Source: Pseudoalteromonas gelatinilytica (GTDB lineage: Bacteria > Pseudomonadota > Gammaproteobacteria > Enterobacterales > Alteromonadaceae). Taken from it: a DNA stretch of 64,000 nucleotides. The notes below the pieces were generated by a model, which saw only the letters and a list, made by a program, of their open reading frames with translations, did no database searches and was not told where the DNA came from. The DNA lies in NCBI RefSeq assembly GCF_001641615.1, contig NZ_LRRU01000016.1, forward strand, positions 1 to 64,000, given 5' to 3'. A program made the position numbers and the translations under genes. Of the stretch, positions 56,596-64,000 are shown piece after piece. Each line of letters starts with the position of its first letter. Positions within the stretch are counted from its first letter, which is position 1.

Positions 56596-57177
56596 ATGAA
56601 TAATTTCAAAGAATTACGTCTTCAAGATATCTCTAATGGCGCATTATCTAATGCAGTGAATGAAGTTGAGCCAACACTCGATCTCACTTCTCCAGCTTTA
56701 AAAGTACTTAACAGCTTTACGCAAAAAGACCCATTACGCGCTCATTACGGCACAACCATTGTTGATGCGTTAAAACAAACGAATAGCTGTTGCTCAGATT
56801 TTATTTTAGTTGTTGATAACGAAGATAAACTACTCGGTATTACCTCTAGTGCAGACTTACAAAGCTCAAAAATTATGATTCTTGCGCAGCGTTTAAACTT
56901 ACATCGTGACGAAATCACCTTGCATGATGTGATGACTCCTCTAGGCAATTTAGCGGGTGTGAGCCTGCAAAGTATCAGCTACGCTTGTATTGGTGATGCG
57001 CTACAAACAATGGAGCACCAAGGTATGATGTTCCTACTGGTGACCAGTGCTAAACAAGAAATTTGTGGTTTGATTTCAGCCCGTGAAATCGCTAAAAAAT
57101 TACATATCCCTGTTAATATCAACCCAATCGCTAATGGCTTTAGCGAAGTATTACAACAGGTAGATCACCCACACTAA
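56596..57177 (+). CDS. CBS-domain protein
   Basis: About 193 aa with two CBS motifs: YGTTIVDALKQTNSCCSDFI...LLGITSSADLQS (about residues 55-100) and VMTPLGNLAGVSLQSISYAC...ICGLISAREIAKKL (about 112-172). CBS pairs bind adenine nucleotides and act as energy or ligand sensors; no partner enzyme domain is present. The ATG at 56596 has GGTGA upstream; a less supported ATG lies four codons up (56584). The conserved greB-tex neighbourhood normally lacks this gene, so it is an insertion here. Strong terminator downstream. Confidence 0.85.
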   Translation: MNNFKELRLQDISNGALSNAVNEVEPTLDLTSPALKVLNSFTQKDPLRAHYGTTIVDALKQTNSCCSDFILVVDNEDKLLGITSSADLQSSKIMILAQRLNLHRDEITLHDVMTPLGNLAGVSLQSISYACIGDALQTMEHQGMMFLLVTSAKQEICGLISAREIAKKLHIPVNINPIANGFSEVLQQVDHPH

Positions 57178-57212
57178 GCGTTAAAAACTGCATTGTGTAA
57201 GACTATTTTTGC

Positions 57213-57245
57213 AGGCCTTAAAAGCAGTGCTTTTAAGGCCTTCTT
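57213..57245 (+). terminator. Intrinsic terminator after the CBS-domain gene
   Basis: Perfect 13-bp arms AGGCCTTAAAAGC (57213-57225) and GCTTTTAAGGCCT (57229-57241) with loop AGT, followed by TCTT. It separates the CBS gene from tex. Confidence 0.85.
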
Positions 57246-57312
57246 ATTGTGATATTATTCAGGCAATTAATCTTCAGTTTTACTGATTTTCTATTTTTAA
57301 AAAGGTTTATGC

Positions 57313-59628
57313 ATGAGCAATATCTCTGCACGCTTAGCGACCGAGCTAAATGCCCAGCAATCACAAGTTGTTGCTGCAATCAAATTACTTGATGAAGGTG
57401 CCACAGTCCCTTTTATCGCCCGTTATCGTAAAGAAGTGACTGGTGGTCTAGACGACACCCAATTACGTTTACTTGAGCAGCGTCTATCTTATTTACGTGA
57501 ATTAGAAGAACGCCGCAGCTTTATCCTTGCTACTATCGAAGAGCAAGGTAAGTTAACTGCCGAGCTAAGTGCTGACATTAATAGTGCTGACAGTAAAACT
57601 GAGCTTGAAGACTTATATCTGCCTTTCAAACCAAAACGCCGTACGAAAGGACAAGTAGCCATTGAAGCAGGTATTGAACCGCTTGCTGATGCACTATTTA
57701 ACGACCCTAGCCTCGACCCAGAACAACACGCGACTGATTACATTAACGCAGAGGCAGGCTTTGCTGATACAAAAGCGGTACTCGATGGCGCTAAATTTAT
57801 TTTGATGGAGCGTTTTGCAGAAGACGCCAAACTACTTGCTAAATTCCGCAGCCACATTGCTCAGCATGGTCAAATTGAAAGCACTGTAATCGCTGGCCAA
57901 GAAAATGAAGGGGCTAAGTACCGCGACTACTTTGAGCATCAAGAACCACTGAAAAAAGTACCATCACACCGTGCACTTGCTATGCTGCGTGCTCGTAATG
58001 AAGGCGTATTACAACTTAGTATCAACCCTGAGCCAAGTGCTGAAAATCCGGCACAAGTGTGTGCACAAATGATTGCCGATCATTACCGCTTAGATGTTAG
58101 CAACTCGGCAGCAAGCAGTTGGTTAATGGGCGTAGTGCAATGGGCATGGAAAATTAAGTTAAGTCTGCATCTTGAGAATGAATTTTTAGGTGCAATGCGT
58201 GAAAAAGCAGAAACCGGCGCCATTGATGTTTTTGCGAAGAACTTAAAAGATTTATTAATGGCTGCACCTGCAGGTCCACGCACTACGTTAGGCCTTGATC
58301 CTGGTTTACGTACTGGTTGTAAAATTGCCGTTGTTGACAGCACAGGTAAGCTATTAACAACACAAACTATTTTCCCGCATGCACCGCAAAACCACTGGGA
58401 AAAATCACTTCGTACTTTAGAACAACTATGCCGCCAGCATAAAGTTGAGCTAATCGCTATTGGTAATGGTACGGCTTCACGTGAATCTGACAAGTTAGTT
58501 GCAGAGCTGATCAAAGCGAACAGTGAGCTTAAGCTAAATAAAATTATGGTTAGTGAAGCCGGTGCATCTGTTTATTCAGCGTCTGAGTTTGCAGCTAATG
58601 AATTCCCAAACCTTGATGTTTCACTACGTGGCGCAGTATCTATTGCGCGTCGCCTTCAAGATCCACTTGCTGAGCTGGTAAAAATTGAGCCTAAATCAAT
58701 CGGTGTAGGTCAGTATCAGCACGATGTATCGCAAAGCCAACTTGGTCAAACGCTAACATCAGTCGTTGAAGACTGTGTAAACTCAGTGGGTGTAGACTTA
58801 AATATGGCGTCGGTACCACTATTGACTCGCGTATCTGGCTTAAACAAAACATTAGCGCAAAATATTGTTAGCTACCGTGATGCAAATGGCTCATTTAGCA
58901 AACGCTCTGAACTTAAAAAAGTTGAACGCTTAGGTCCAAAAGCCTTTGAACAAGCGGCCGGTTTCTTACGTATCAGCACAGGCTCAGATCCTCTCGATAA
59001 CTCGTCAGTTCACCCTGAAGCCTACCCTGTTGTTAAGCGTATCTGCGAGAAGAACAGCTTAGATGTAAATAGCCTAATTGGTAATTCTGACATTCTAAAC
59101 AAGCTCGTTGCGAACGATTACACAGACGAAAAGTTTGGTTTACCAACCGTTACCGATATTATCAAAGAGCTTGATAAGCCGGGTCGTGACCCGCGCCCTG
59201 AGTTTAAAACAGCTGAGTTTAAGGCCGGTGTTGAAACCATTAACGACCTAAAACCAGGTATGATTTTAGAAGGTGTCGTGTCTAACGTTGCTAACTTTGG
59301 TGCCTTCGTTGATGTGGGCGTACACCAAGACGGGTTAGTGCATATTTCTGCAATTACTAACAAGTTTATCTCTGATCCGCGTGAAGTGGTTAAAGCTGGC
59401 GATATTGTTAAAGTAAAAGTCGTTGAGGTAGATGCTGCGCGTAAACGTATTAGCTTTACCATGCGTTTAGACGATGATGTTGATACCAGCAACAAAGCCG
59501 CACCCGCTAGCAAACCTAAGCCGGCTGCTATAGCGAAAAGTGCACCTAAGCAAAAACGCGAATTTGGCAATGTTGCCATGGGTAATGCCTTTGCAGATGC
59601 ATTTGCCAATGCAAAAGTGAAAAAATAA
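57313..59628 (+). CDS. tex: Transcription accessory protein Tex (S1 RNA-binding)
   Basis: The 771-aa Tex/YhgF family protein has an N-terminal helical Tex domain with [20 protein letters not shown], a YqgF-like RNase H fold ([20 protein letters not shown], residues about 320-345), tandem helix-hairpin-helix motifs ([20 protein letters not shown]) and a C-terminal S1 domain ([20 protein letters not shown], about 650-720). A basic tail follows. It binds nucleic acid and affects transcription and toxin expression in several bacteria. It follows greB (with two genes between), as in E. coli where yhgF follows greB. Confidence 0.96.
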   Translation: MSNISARLATELNAQQSQVVAAIKLLDEGATVPFIARYRKEVTGGLDDTQLRLLEQRLSYLRELEERRSFILATIEEQGKLTAELSADINSADSKTELEDLYLPFKPKRRTKGQVAIEAGIEPLADALFNDPSLDPEQHATDYINAEAGFADTKAVLDGAKFILMERFAEDAKLLAKFRSHIAQHGQIESTVIAGQENEGAKYRDYFEHQEPLKKVPSHRALAMLRARNEGVLQLSINPEPSAENPAQVCAQMIADHYRLDVSNSAASSWLMGVVQWAWKIKLSLHLENEFLGAMREKAETGAIDVFAKNLKDLLMAAPAGPRTTLGLDPGLRTGCKIAVVDSTGKLLTTQTIFPHAPQNHWEKSLRTLEQLCRQHKVELIAIGNGTASRESDKLVAELIKANSELKLNKIMVSEAGASVYSASEFAANEFPNLDVSLRGAVSIARRLQDPLAELVKIEPKSIGVGQYQHDVSQSQLGQTLTSVVEDCVNSVGVDLNMASVPLLTRVSGLNKTLAQNIVSYRDANGSFSKRSELKKVERLGPKAFEQAAGFLRISTGSDPLDNSSVHPEAYPVVKRICEKNSLDVNSLIGNSDILNKLVANDYTDEKFGLPTVTDIIKELDKPGRDPRPEFKTAEFKAGVETINDLKPGMILEGVVSNVANFGAFVDVGVHQDGLVHISAITNKFISDPREVVKAGDIVKVKVVEVDAARKRISFTMRLDDDVDTSNKAAPASKPKPAAIAKSAPKQKREFGNVAMGNAFADAFANAKVKK

Positions 59629-59666
59629 TACCAGTTCACTTAATCAAACTGGTATCAATCGATAAT

Positions 59667-59702
59667 AAAAAACCGCGTGAGTGTAAACTTACGCGGTTTT
59701 TT
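59667..59702. terminator. Bidirectional terminator between tex and the protease gene
   Basis: AAAAAACCGCGTGAGT (59667-59682) pairs with ACTTACGCGGTTTTTT (59687-59702), one wobble, loop GTAA. A- and T-tracts allow use on both strands between the convergent genes. Confidence 0.92.
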
Positions 59703-59771
59703 ATTTGTATAACAACTTACTTAATCAAATACGTTGCTATGAAAGGCTCATGAGCTGAGCCTTTATCGCTA

Positions 59772-62700
59772 TTACTTACGACGACGAAGTGCAAGTAATG
59801 GCAGTAGTAACACTATAAAGTGACCTAATGAGCCGCTTGAAGAGCTCTTAGCTTTCGCTTCAGTTTCTGGTGTTACTTGTGAAGCGTATTCACAGCTACC
59901 ATCATCTTCATTCGCTGTCGCATCATAGTTAGATGCTGCAGTATCAGTACAACCAAGCTCTACACCATCAGATTCAACCATAAGTAAGAACTCTTTACTT
60001 ACTTTGTCTGCTGGGTTTGCTTTATCTTGCACTGTGACAGTCACCATTGTTTCACCATGGAAATGTGCATCAGGGATTAGGTTAAACGACATTCCGTCAA
60101 TTTCAGCCGTTACATTCTCACCCGTTACCACTAATTCATTTGGCGACTGATCTGCATCAACAACCATCACATCAACACCATCGATACGGCCATTTTCAGC
60201 TACCGTCATATCAGCAATGTCGCTCATTTTCAGGTTGCTTTGCACACCGATAGAGTGCATTAACGACCCACCTTCTTGGCTACCAAGTTGGTAATCAAGA
60301 GTGATATTTTGCACTGAACCTTTCGCATCAGGCATAACCGTAGCAGTAAAGTTAAACTCAACTTCACTTTGCTCTGGGCCGACATAATCAAAACAGATCA
60401 CTAAGTCATCTTGTAAGATCTTGCCAAGGTCGTCATAACCAATCACATTGCTTAATGCACCCTCTTTAAAGCCAGCCGTTGTTGAATAAACACTATCGCC
60501 ACCTTCAATAAAGATGGTTCCTTCGTCAACACCAGCGCCTAGGTTATCGTAAGCAAAGATAGCTTCGAACATACCTTCATGGTCATCAATACCACTACGC
60601 AAAATCACTTCGTAGTCGAACGTGTCACCGGTATTTTTATCAGTCACATTATCGAATTCCATGAATACGAGATCACCTAAGTCAGGACGCTCTTCTTTGT
60701 ATTGAGAAGCAATCGTTAGGCCTGTTGGATCAGTCGGATGGCGAAGGTTTTCGATTTCAAACGAACCACGCCAGAATGGTGCCAATGCTTCAACTAAGAA
60801 ACCAGGACCACGGTGCGCACTCATCATCCACCAGATAGGTGTGAACTGCATTGCTCCTGTTGGGTGTAAACGTACTTCGTTATTATTTACTTGATTGTAA
60901 ATTTCAAACTTCGCACCATTTTTATAGAATAACCAATCGATTGGAACATCAAAGAACACATTTGAACCACCTTCATACCAAGCAGCTTCAGGTTGAATGC
61001 GGAAATCACCCCATAAATCGATATATCCTCCTGTCGAGAATTCATCAATCATTGGCGTTTTACACATTTCGTTAGTGATGTTGTTGGTTACCACATAATC
61101 ACGTTGTACGTTACGTGTTGCGTCTTGTGTACCTTGAATTGTCAGGGTATTGCCTTCAACGATTAACGAAGCAGCCACCGACTCATTATTTGAAGTTAGT
61201 GTTTGTGGCCAAACTTGCATGCCCTCAGGAATCGTCAATGACAATGAATAGTCACGCGCTTTTGATTCATAGTTGGCTTTAAGTTTTACATTAACGTTAA
61301 CTAGGTCCATAGCGCGAGCCGTGTCTTGGTCAACATTTAGTGTGAGTGCTTCGGCATCACGCTTTAAGTTAACCGATGTAAAACCGAGGGTGCCTTCAGC
61401 ACCTTCAGCATTACCTAATGCAAAGCCGCCATAGTAAACATCATTCGGTTGCGCTTCAGGTAGGTCCCAATTTACCGCAATTTCATAGTTACCATTGCCG
61501 CTGTGCTGCTGTGGCGCTGATACACTGAATTCACCGGTATTTTGCTCTTTAACAATGGCGTAGTGCGTCACTGTTTGGTAACCAACATCACGTAAACCTG
61601 CTAGAGCTGCAGTCGCAAACCAGTATTTACCAGGCTTAGGGTCAATAATGTTACAGTAGTTATCTTCAACACTACTTGAAGAATAACAAATCATCTCTTC
61701 ATTTAGCGCTTTGATCAGTGCAGTAGAATCTTCCGCAATCTCTTCATCAGACACCATGAATGAGCCGCTTTCATTAGCATCATAACCCACAACCAAGTGT
61801 GCTTTTTTCATTTGCCAGCGAGGCTCAGCAAGATCTTCTAAATCAGTCGTTTGTTCGGTAGATGCAACTTTAACCATTAAGCGTTTTGTACCTTCTGGTA
61901 CTTCAAACGATTGAATATCCCACGCTTTTTCAACGCGGTCTTTCGTCACGTAAGGTGCAACACCTAAGATATTTGCAGTAACTTCAGTTGGTTTTACAAG
62001 ACCATAATAAGTCGGCGTAAACTCACTGTAGCTATCGGTATTAACAACGATTGATTCTGATGCACTGGCACGTGCCATATCGATATCAACCATGGTTGGT
62101 AGCTCATCAATAACATTCTTAGCAACCAATGTGAAATGAGCGTCTGGTAAGTCGCCGTCAGTGTTCTTAAATAGCACTTTGCCGTTGAACCAAGCATCTT
62201 TATTTAAGATGTTATCCCAAGGCGCACCCTCTTCAACGGGATCAAGTTTAGACTCGATGATATTTGGCAACTTCATAGTAACCATTACATCTTGTGTCTC
62301 CCCTGCTTTCAGCGTGAAGTTACTTGGTGTTACGCTAACTTCTACACCAAAGCTTTCGTCTTCACCCTCAACAGCCCAACCATAAGCAGTTGCATCCCAA
62401 GTACCATCTTTTGTTGCCTTTACAGTACGCATCCATGAACATTCAAGCTCACAGTCTTTGTTCACTAAAGAAGGTAAATTCAACCACTCAACTAAACCAC
62501 CGTTACGAGGGTTAGCATTATGGTAGTTTTCAATAGTCTCATCCATGATAAGACCTGCATTTGCAGCTTGTGCTACGTCAATTGCACCGCCACCAGCCAT
62601 GAAGTTGTAATATGGGTCAATTAAAGTCACGCCGTTAGAAATACGCACTTTATTTGCCGTCATCATTAGTGCTGATTGAATTTCTGCTGGCGTCCAATCT

Positions 62701-64000
62701 GGGTGCATTTGCATCAATAGCGTCATTGCGCCGGTAACATGTGGCGTAGCCATTGAGGTACCACTCATGAAAGTCCAATCTGATGCACTTGGGTAAGCTG
62801 TAAATGGTTGGTCATCAGCATTCGCAGCATAAATATCAACACCCGGTGCAGTCACGTCCGGAACAAGGTTATTGATGTAATAACTTGGCCCCATAGAACT
62901 AAAGATAGCAAGCTGATTACCCGCTTCTGCATCAAATGAATAGTTATTTTCTGGCTCGCCAATCGTCGCAATAGCAGCACCACCAGGATTAGCATTCACC
63001 CAGTTACGAATTGTGTAACGAGCACTTGCTGGTAAGTGAATACCCGGGATCACGTAGTTATCAGCAACAATACTCTCTGCCGAACTAATGTTTTGTAAAA
63101 TGAAGCCACCTGCTCCACCTGCAGCAACGTTCTTGGCTTTATCAACACGCGCAATGTCACCACGTAAACATACTACAATTTGGTCAGCCGTAAACGTGCC
63201 TGCAGGGAAAGGTGCGTTACAGCTTGCAGCATCGTAACCATCACTTTCATTAGGGTCGTCGTATTTTTCAGCAAGAACAACTTCGCCAGTAATACCGCCA
63301 GAGAAACTCTTACCTGTGTACTCACCAGCATAAGGCGTGCGAGTGCCTTGGAAGTTATTAATGGTTTTAACACCTAAATCCATCACGCGGTCATGGGTTG
63401 ATGCACCAACAGTGGTTACCCAAGGTGATGTATGATCCGCTGAAATATAATAAGGACCCGAGTTACCCGCTGCCGCTGCCACTGAAATGCCCGCTTCGCG
63501 CGCACTTAAGAAAGCCATTTCCATTGGGTCTTCCCATGGGAAGCTTTCGCTACCACCAATTGAGAAGTTAATAGCATCGACACCATCTTCAATCGCATCT
63601 TCAAATGCAGATAAAATTGCTGATTCAGGACAGCCTGAGTATAGATCGCCAGAACGGCCAGCATAACAAACTTGGTACGAAATGATATGCGCACGCGGTG
63701 CCACACCGCTGGTGCTTTCAAACGTGAATGGTAAGTTTTCACCATCACTGACTTTCTCACCTGTTGCAGCTTGAAGTGGCGTGTTTTCTATGTAGTTACC
63801 CGCCGTGGTACTCGCTGTGTGAGAGCCGTGACCATTGTAATCTTCACCATTTTCAGCACGACGATCAGCTCGGGCAAATTGATAATCCGCATTCATCGCT
63901 GTGACTTCTGGATAAGAGCGAACACCAATCAGCTTGTCATTACATAGCTCAGGTTCTTCTTCACAGTCACCTAAAAAGTTACCGGCACCTAATGGATTTT
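59772..64000 (-). CDS. Secreted S8 serine protease with PA domain and GlyGly-CTERM-like tail (5' end off window)
   Basis: The frame stays open to the right edge, so the N-terminus and catalytic Asp are missing. The visible part is about 1,400 aa. His is in NGHGSHTAS (near 63,830) and Ser in GTSMATPHV (62754-62756). A protease-associated insert lies between them (APFPAGTFTADQIVVCLRGD region). A long set of beta domains follows the catalytic unit. Near the C-terminus there is a calcium/cysteine motif GCTDTAASNYDATANEDDGS and a sorting tail SSSGSLGHFIVLLLPLLALRRRK-type, the pattern of GlyGly-CTERM proteins handled by rhombosortase after type II secretion. A nutritional secreted protease is likely. 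Confidence 0.9.
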   Translation of the reverse strand, partial: NPLGAGNFLGDCEEEPELCNDKLIGVRSYPEVTAMNADYQFARADRRAENGEDYNGHGSHTASTTAGNYIENTPLQAATGEKVSDGENLPFTFESTSGVAPRAHIISYQVCYAGRSGDLYSGCPESAILSAFEDAIEDGVDAINFSIGGSESFPWEDPMEMAFLSAREAGISVAAAAGNSGPYYISADHTSPWVTTVGASTHDRVMDLGVKTINNFQGTRTPYAGEYTGKSFSGGITGEVVLAEKYDDPNESDGYDAASCNAPFPAGTFTADQIVVCLRGDIARVDKAKNVAAGGAGGFILQNISSAESIVADNYVIPGIHLPASARYTIRNWVNANPGGAAIATIGEPENNYSFDAEAGNQLAIFSSMGPSYYINNLVPDVTAPGVDIYAANADDQPFTAYPSASDWTFMSGTSMATPHVTGAMTLLMQMHPDWTPAEIQSALMMTANKVRISNGVTLIDPYYNFMAGGGAIDVAQAANAGLIMDETIENYHNANPRNGGLVEWLNLPSLVNKDCELECSWMRTVKATKDGTWDATAYGWAVEGEDESFGVEVSVTPSNFTLKAGETQDVMVTMKLPNIIESKLDPVEEGAPWDNILNKDAWFNGKVLFKNTDGDLPDAHFTLVAKNVIDELPTMVDIDMARASASESIVVNTDSYSEFTPTYYGLVKPTEVTANILGVAPYVTKDRVEKAWDIQSFEVPEGTKRLMVKVASTEQTTDLEDLAEPRWQMKKAHLVVGYDANESGSFMVSDEEIAEDSTALIKALNEEMICYSSSSVEDNYCNIIDPKPGKYWFATAALAGLRDVGYQTVTHYAIVKEQNTGEFSVSAPQQHSGNGNYEIAVNWDLPEAQPNDVYYGGFALGNAEGAEGTLGFTSVNLKRDAEALTLNVDQDTARAMDLVNVNVKLKANYESKARDYSLSLTIPEGMQVWPQTLTSNNESVAASLIVEGNTLTIQGTQDATRNVQRDYVVTNNITNEMCKTPMIDEFSTGGYIDLWGDFRIQPEAAWYEGGSNVFFDVPIDWLFYKNGAKFEIYNQVNNNEVRLHPTGAMQFTPIWWMMSAHRGPGFLVEALAPFWRGSFEIENLRHPTDPTGLTIASQYKEERPDLGDLVFMEFDNVTDKNTGDTFDYEVILRSGIDDHEGMFEAIFAYDNLGAGVDEGTIFIEGGDSVYSTTAGFKEGALSNVIGYDDLGKILQDDLVICFDYVGPEQSEVEFNFTATVMPDAKGSVQNITLDYQLGSQEGGSLMHSIGVQSNLKMSDIADMTVAENGRIDGVDVMVVDADQSPNELVVTGENVTAEIDGMSFNLIPDAHFHGETMVTVTVQDKANPADKVSKEFLLMVESDGVELGCTDTAASNYDATANEDDGSCEYASQVTPETEAKAKSSSSGSLGHFIVLLLPLLALRRRK

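Noticed and set aside
58083..58514. 143-aa antisense frame inside tex
   Set aside because: Shadow of the tex coding frame with no recognisable domain. The same applies to 59118-59639.

Overview
The window reads as a chromosomal segment of a marine gammaproteobacterium of the Alteromonadales, most like Pseudoalteromonas. That assignment is inference. It rests on the protein character of the spc/alpha ribosomal genes, the ompR-envZ/greB/tex neighbourhood, a TorF-type porin, a TonB receptor with pullulanase and GH97 glucosidase for alpha-glucans, and a subtilase ending in a GlyGly-CTERM-like sorting tail. I saw no insertion sequence, prophage, tRNA or CRISPR array.

Layout. 1-340 (minus strand) is the promoter and leader region of an rRNA operon whose 16S gene lies just off the left edge: P1, P2, boxB and boxA can all be read. 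A perfect 7-bp tandem repeat (531-593) and the rplQ terminator follow. 664-9190 (minus) is a complete spc plus alpha ribosomal-protein block, rplN to rplQ, including secY and the short rpmJ. The S10 operon that normally precedes rplN is absent; an AsmA-family gene with its own terminator lies there instead. 11.5-15.5 kb holds a membrane protein plus XRE repressor under three repeated operators, an unrecognised 388-aa protein, a TorF-like porin and an aldo/keto reductase. 15.7-19.5 kb is a Yip1-type membrane protein followed by a MacAB-like export system. 19.5-22.3 kb has two Bor-like lipoproteins, an EEP-fold hydrolase, a DUF5329-like protein and a nitroreductase-fold protein with the iodotyrosine-deiodinase triad.

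22.3-27.6 kb is a coherent sulfur-linked module: RND pump plus adaptor, an ArsR repressor with the BigR/SqrR cysteine pair, and a divergent DUF2892 membrane protein plus rhodanese, with inverted repeats in the shared promoter region. 28.2-35.5 kb is an alpha-glucan locus (TonB receptor, then lipoprotein pullulanase). A GH97 alpha-glucosidase at 51.3 kb carries the same 14-bp LacI-type palindrome over its promoter, so the two loci probably form one regulon. 35.6-44.6 kb contains a LysE exporter operon with a 59-aa gene, an MsbA-like ABC exporter, an OmpA-like lipoprotein, a periplasmic binding protein, ChrA, a YbdG-type mechanosensitive channel and two paralogous acyltransferases. These run on from speA, which is divergent from speE (44.6-47.6 kb).

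47.6-51.1 kb has a chemoreceptor and a two-gene unit of cupredoxin plus outer-membrane barrel. 53.4-59.6 kb is the conserved envZ-ompR / greB / tex neighbourhood, here with a small exported protein and a CBS-domain protein between greB and tex. The window ends inside a large secreted S8 protease (5' end cut off by the right edge).
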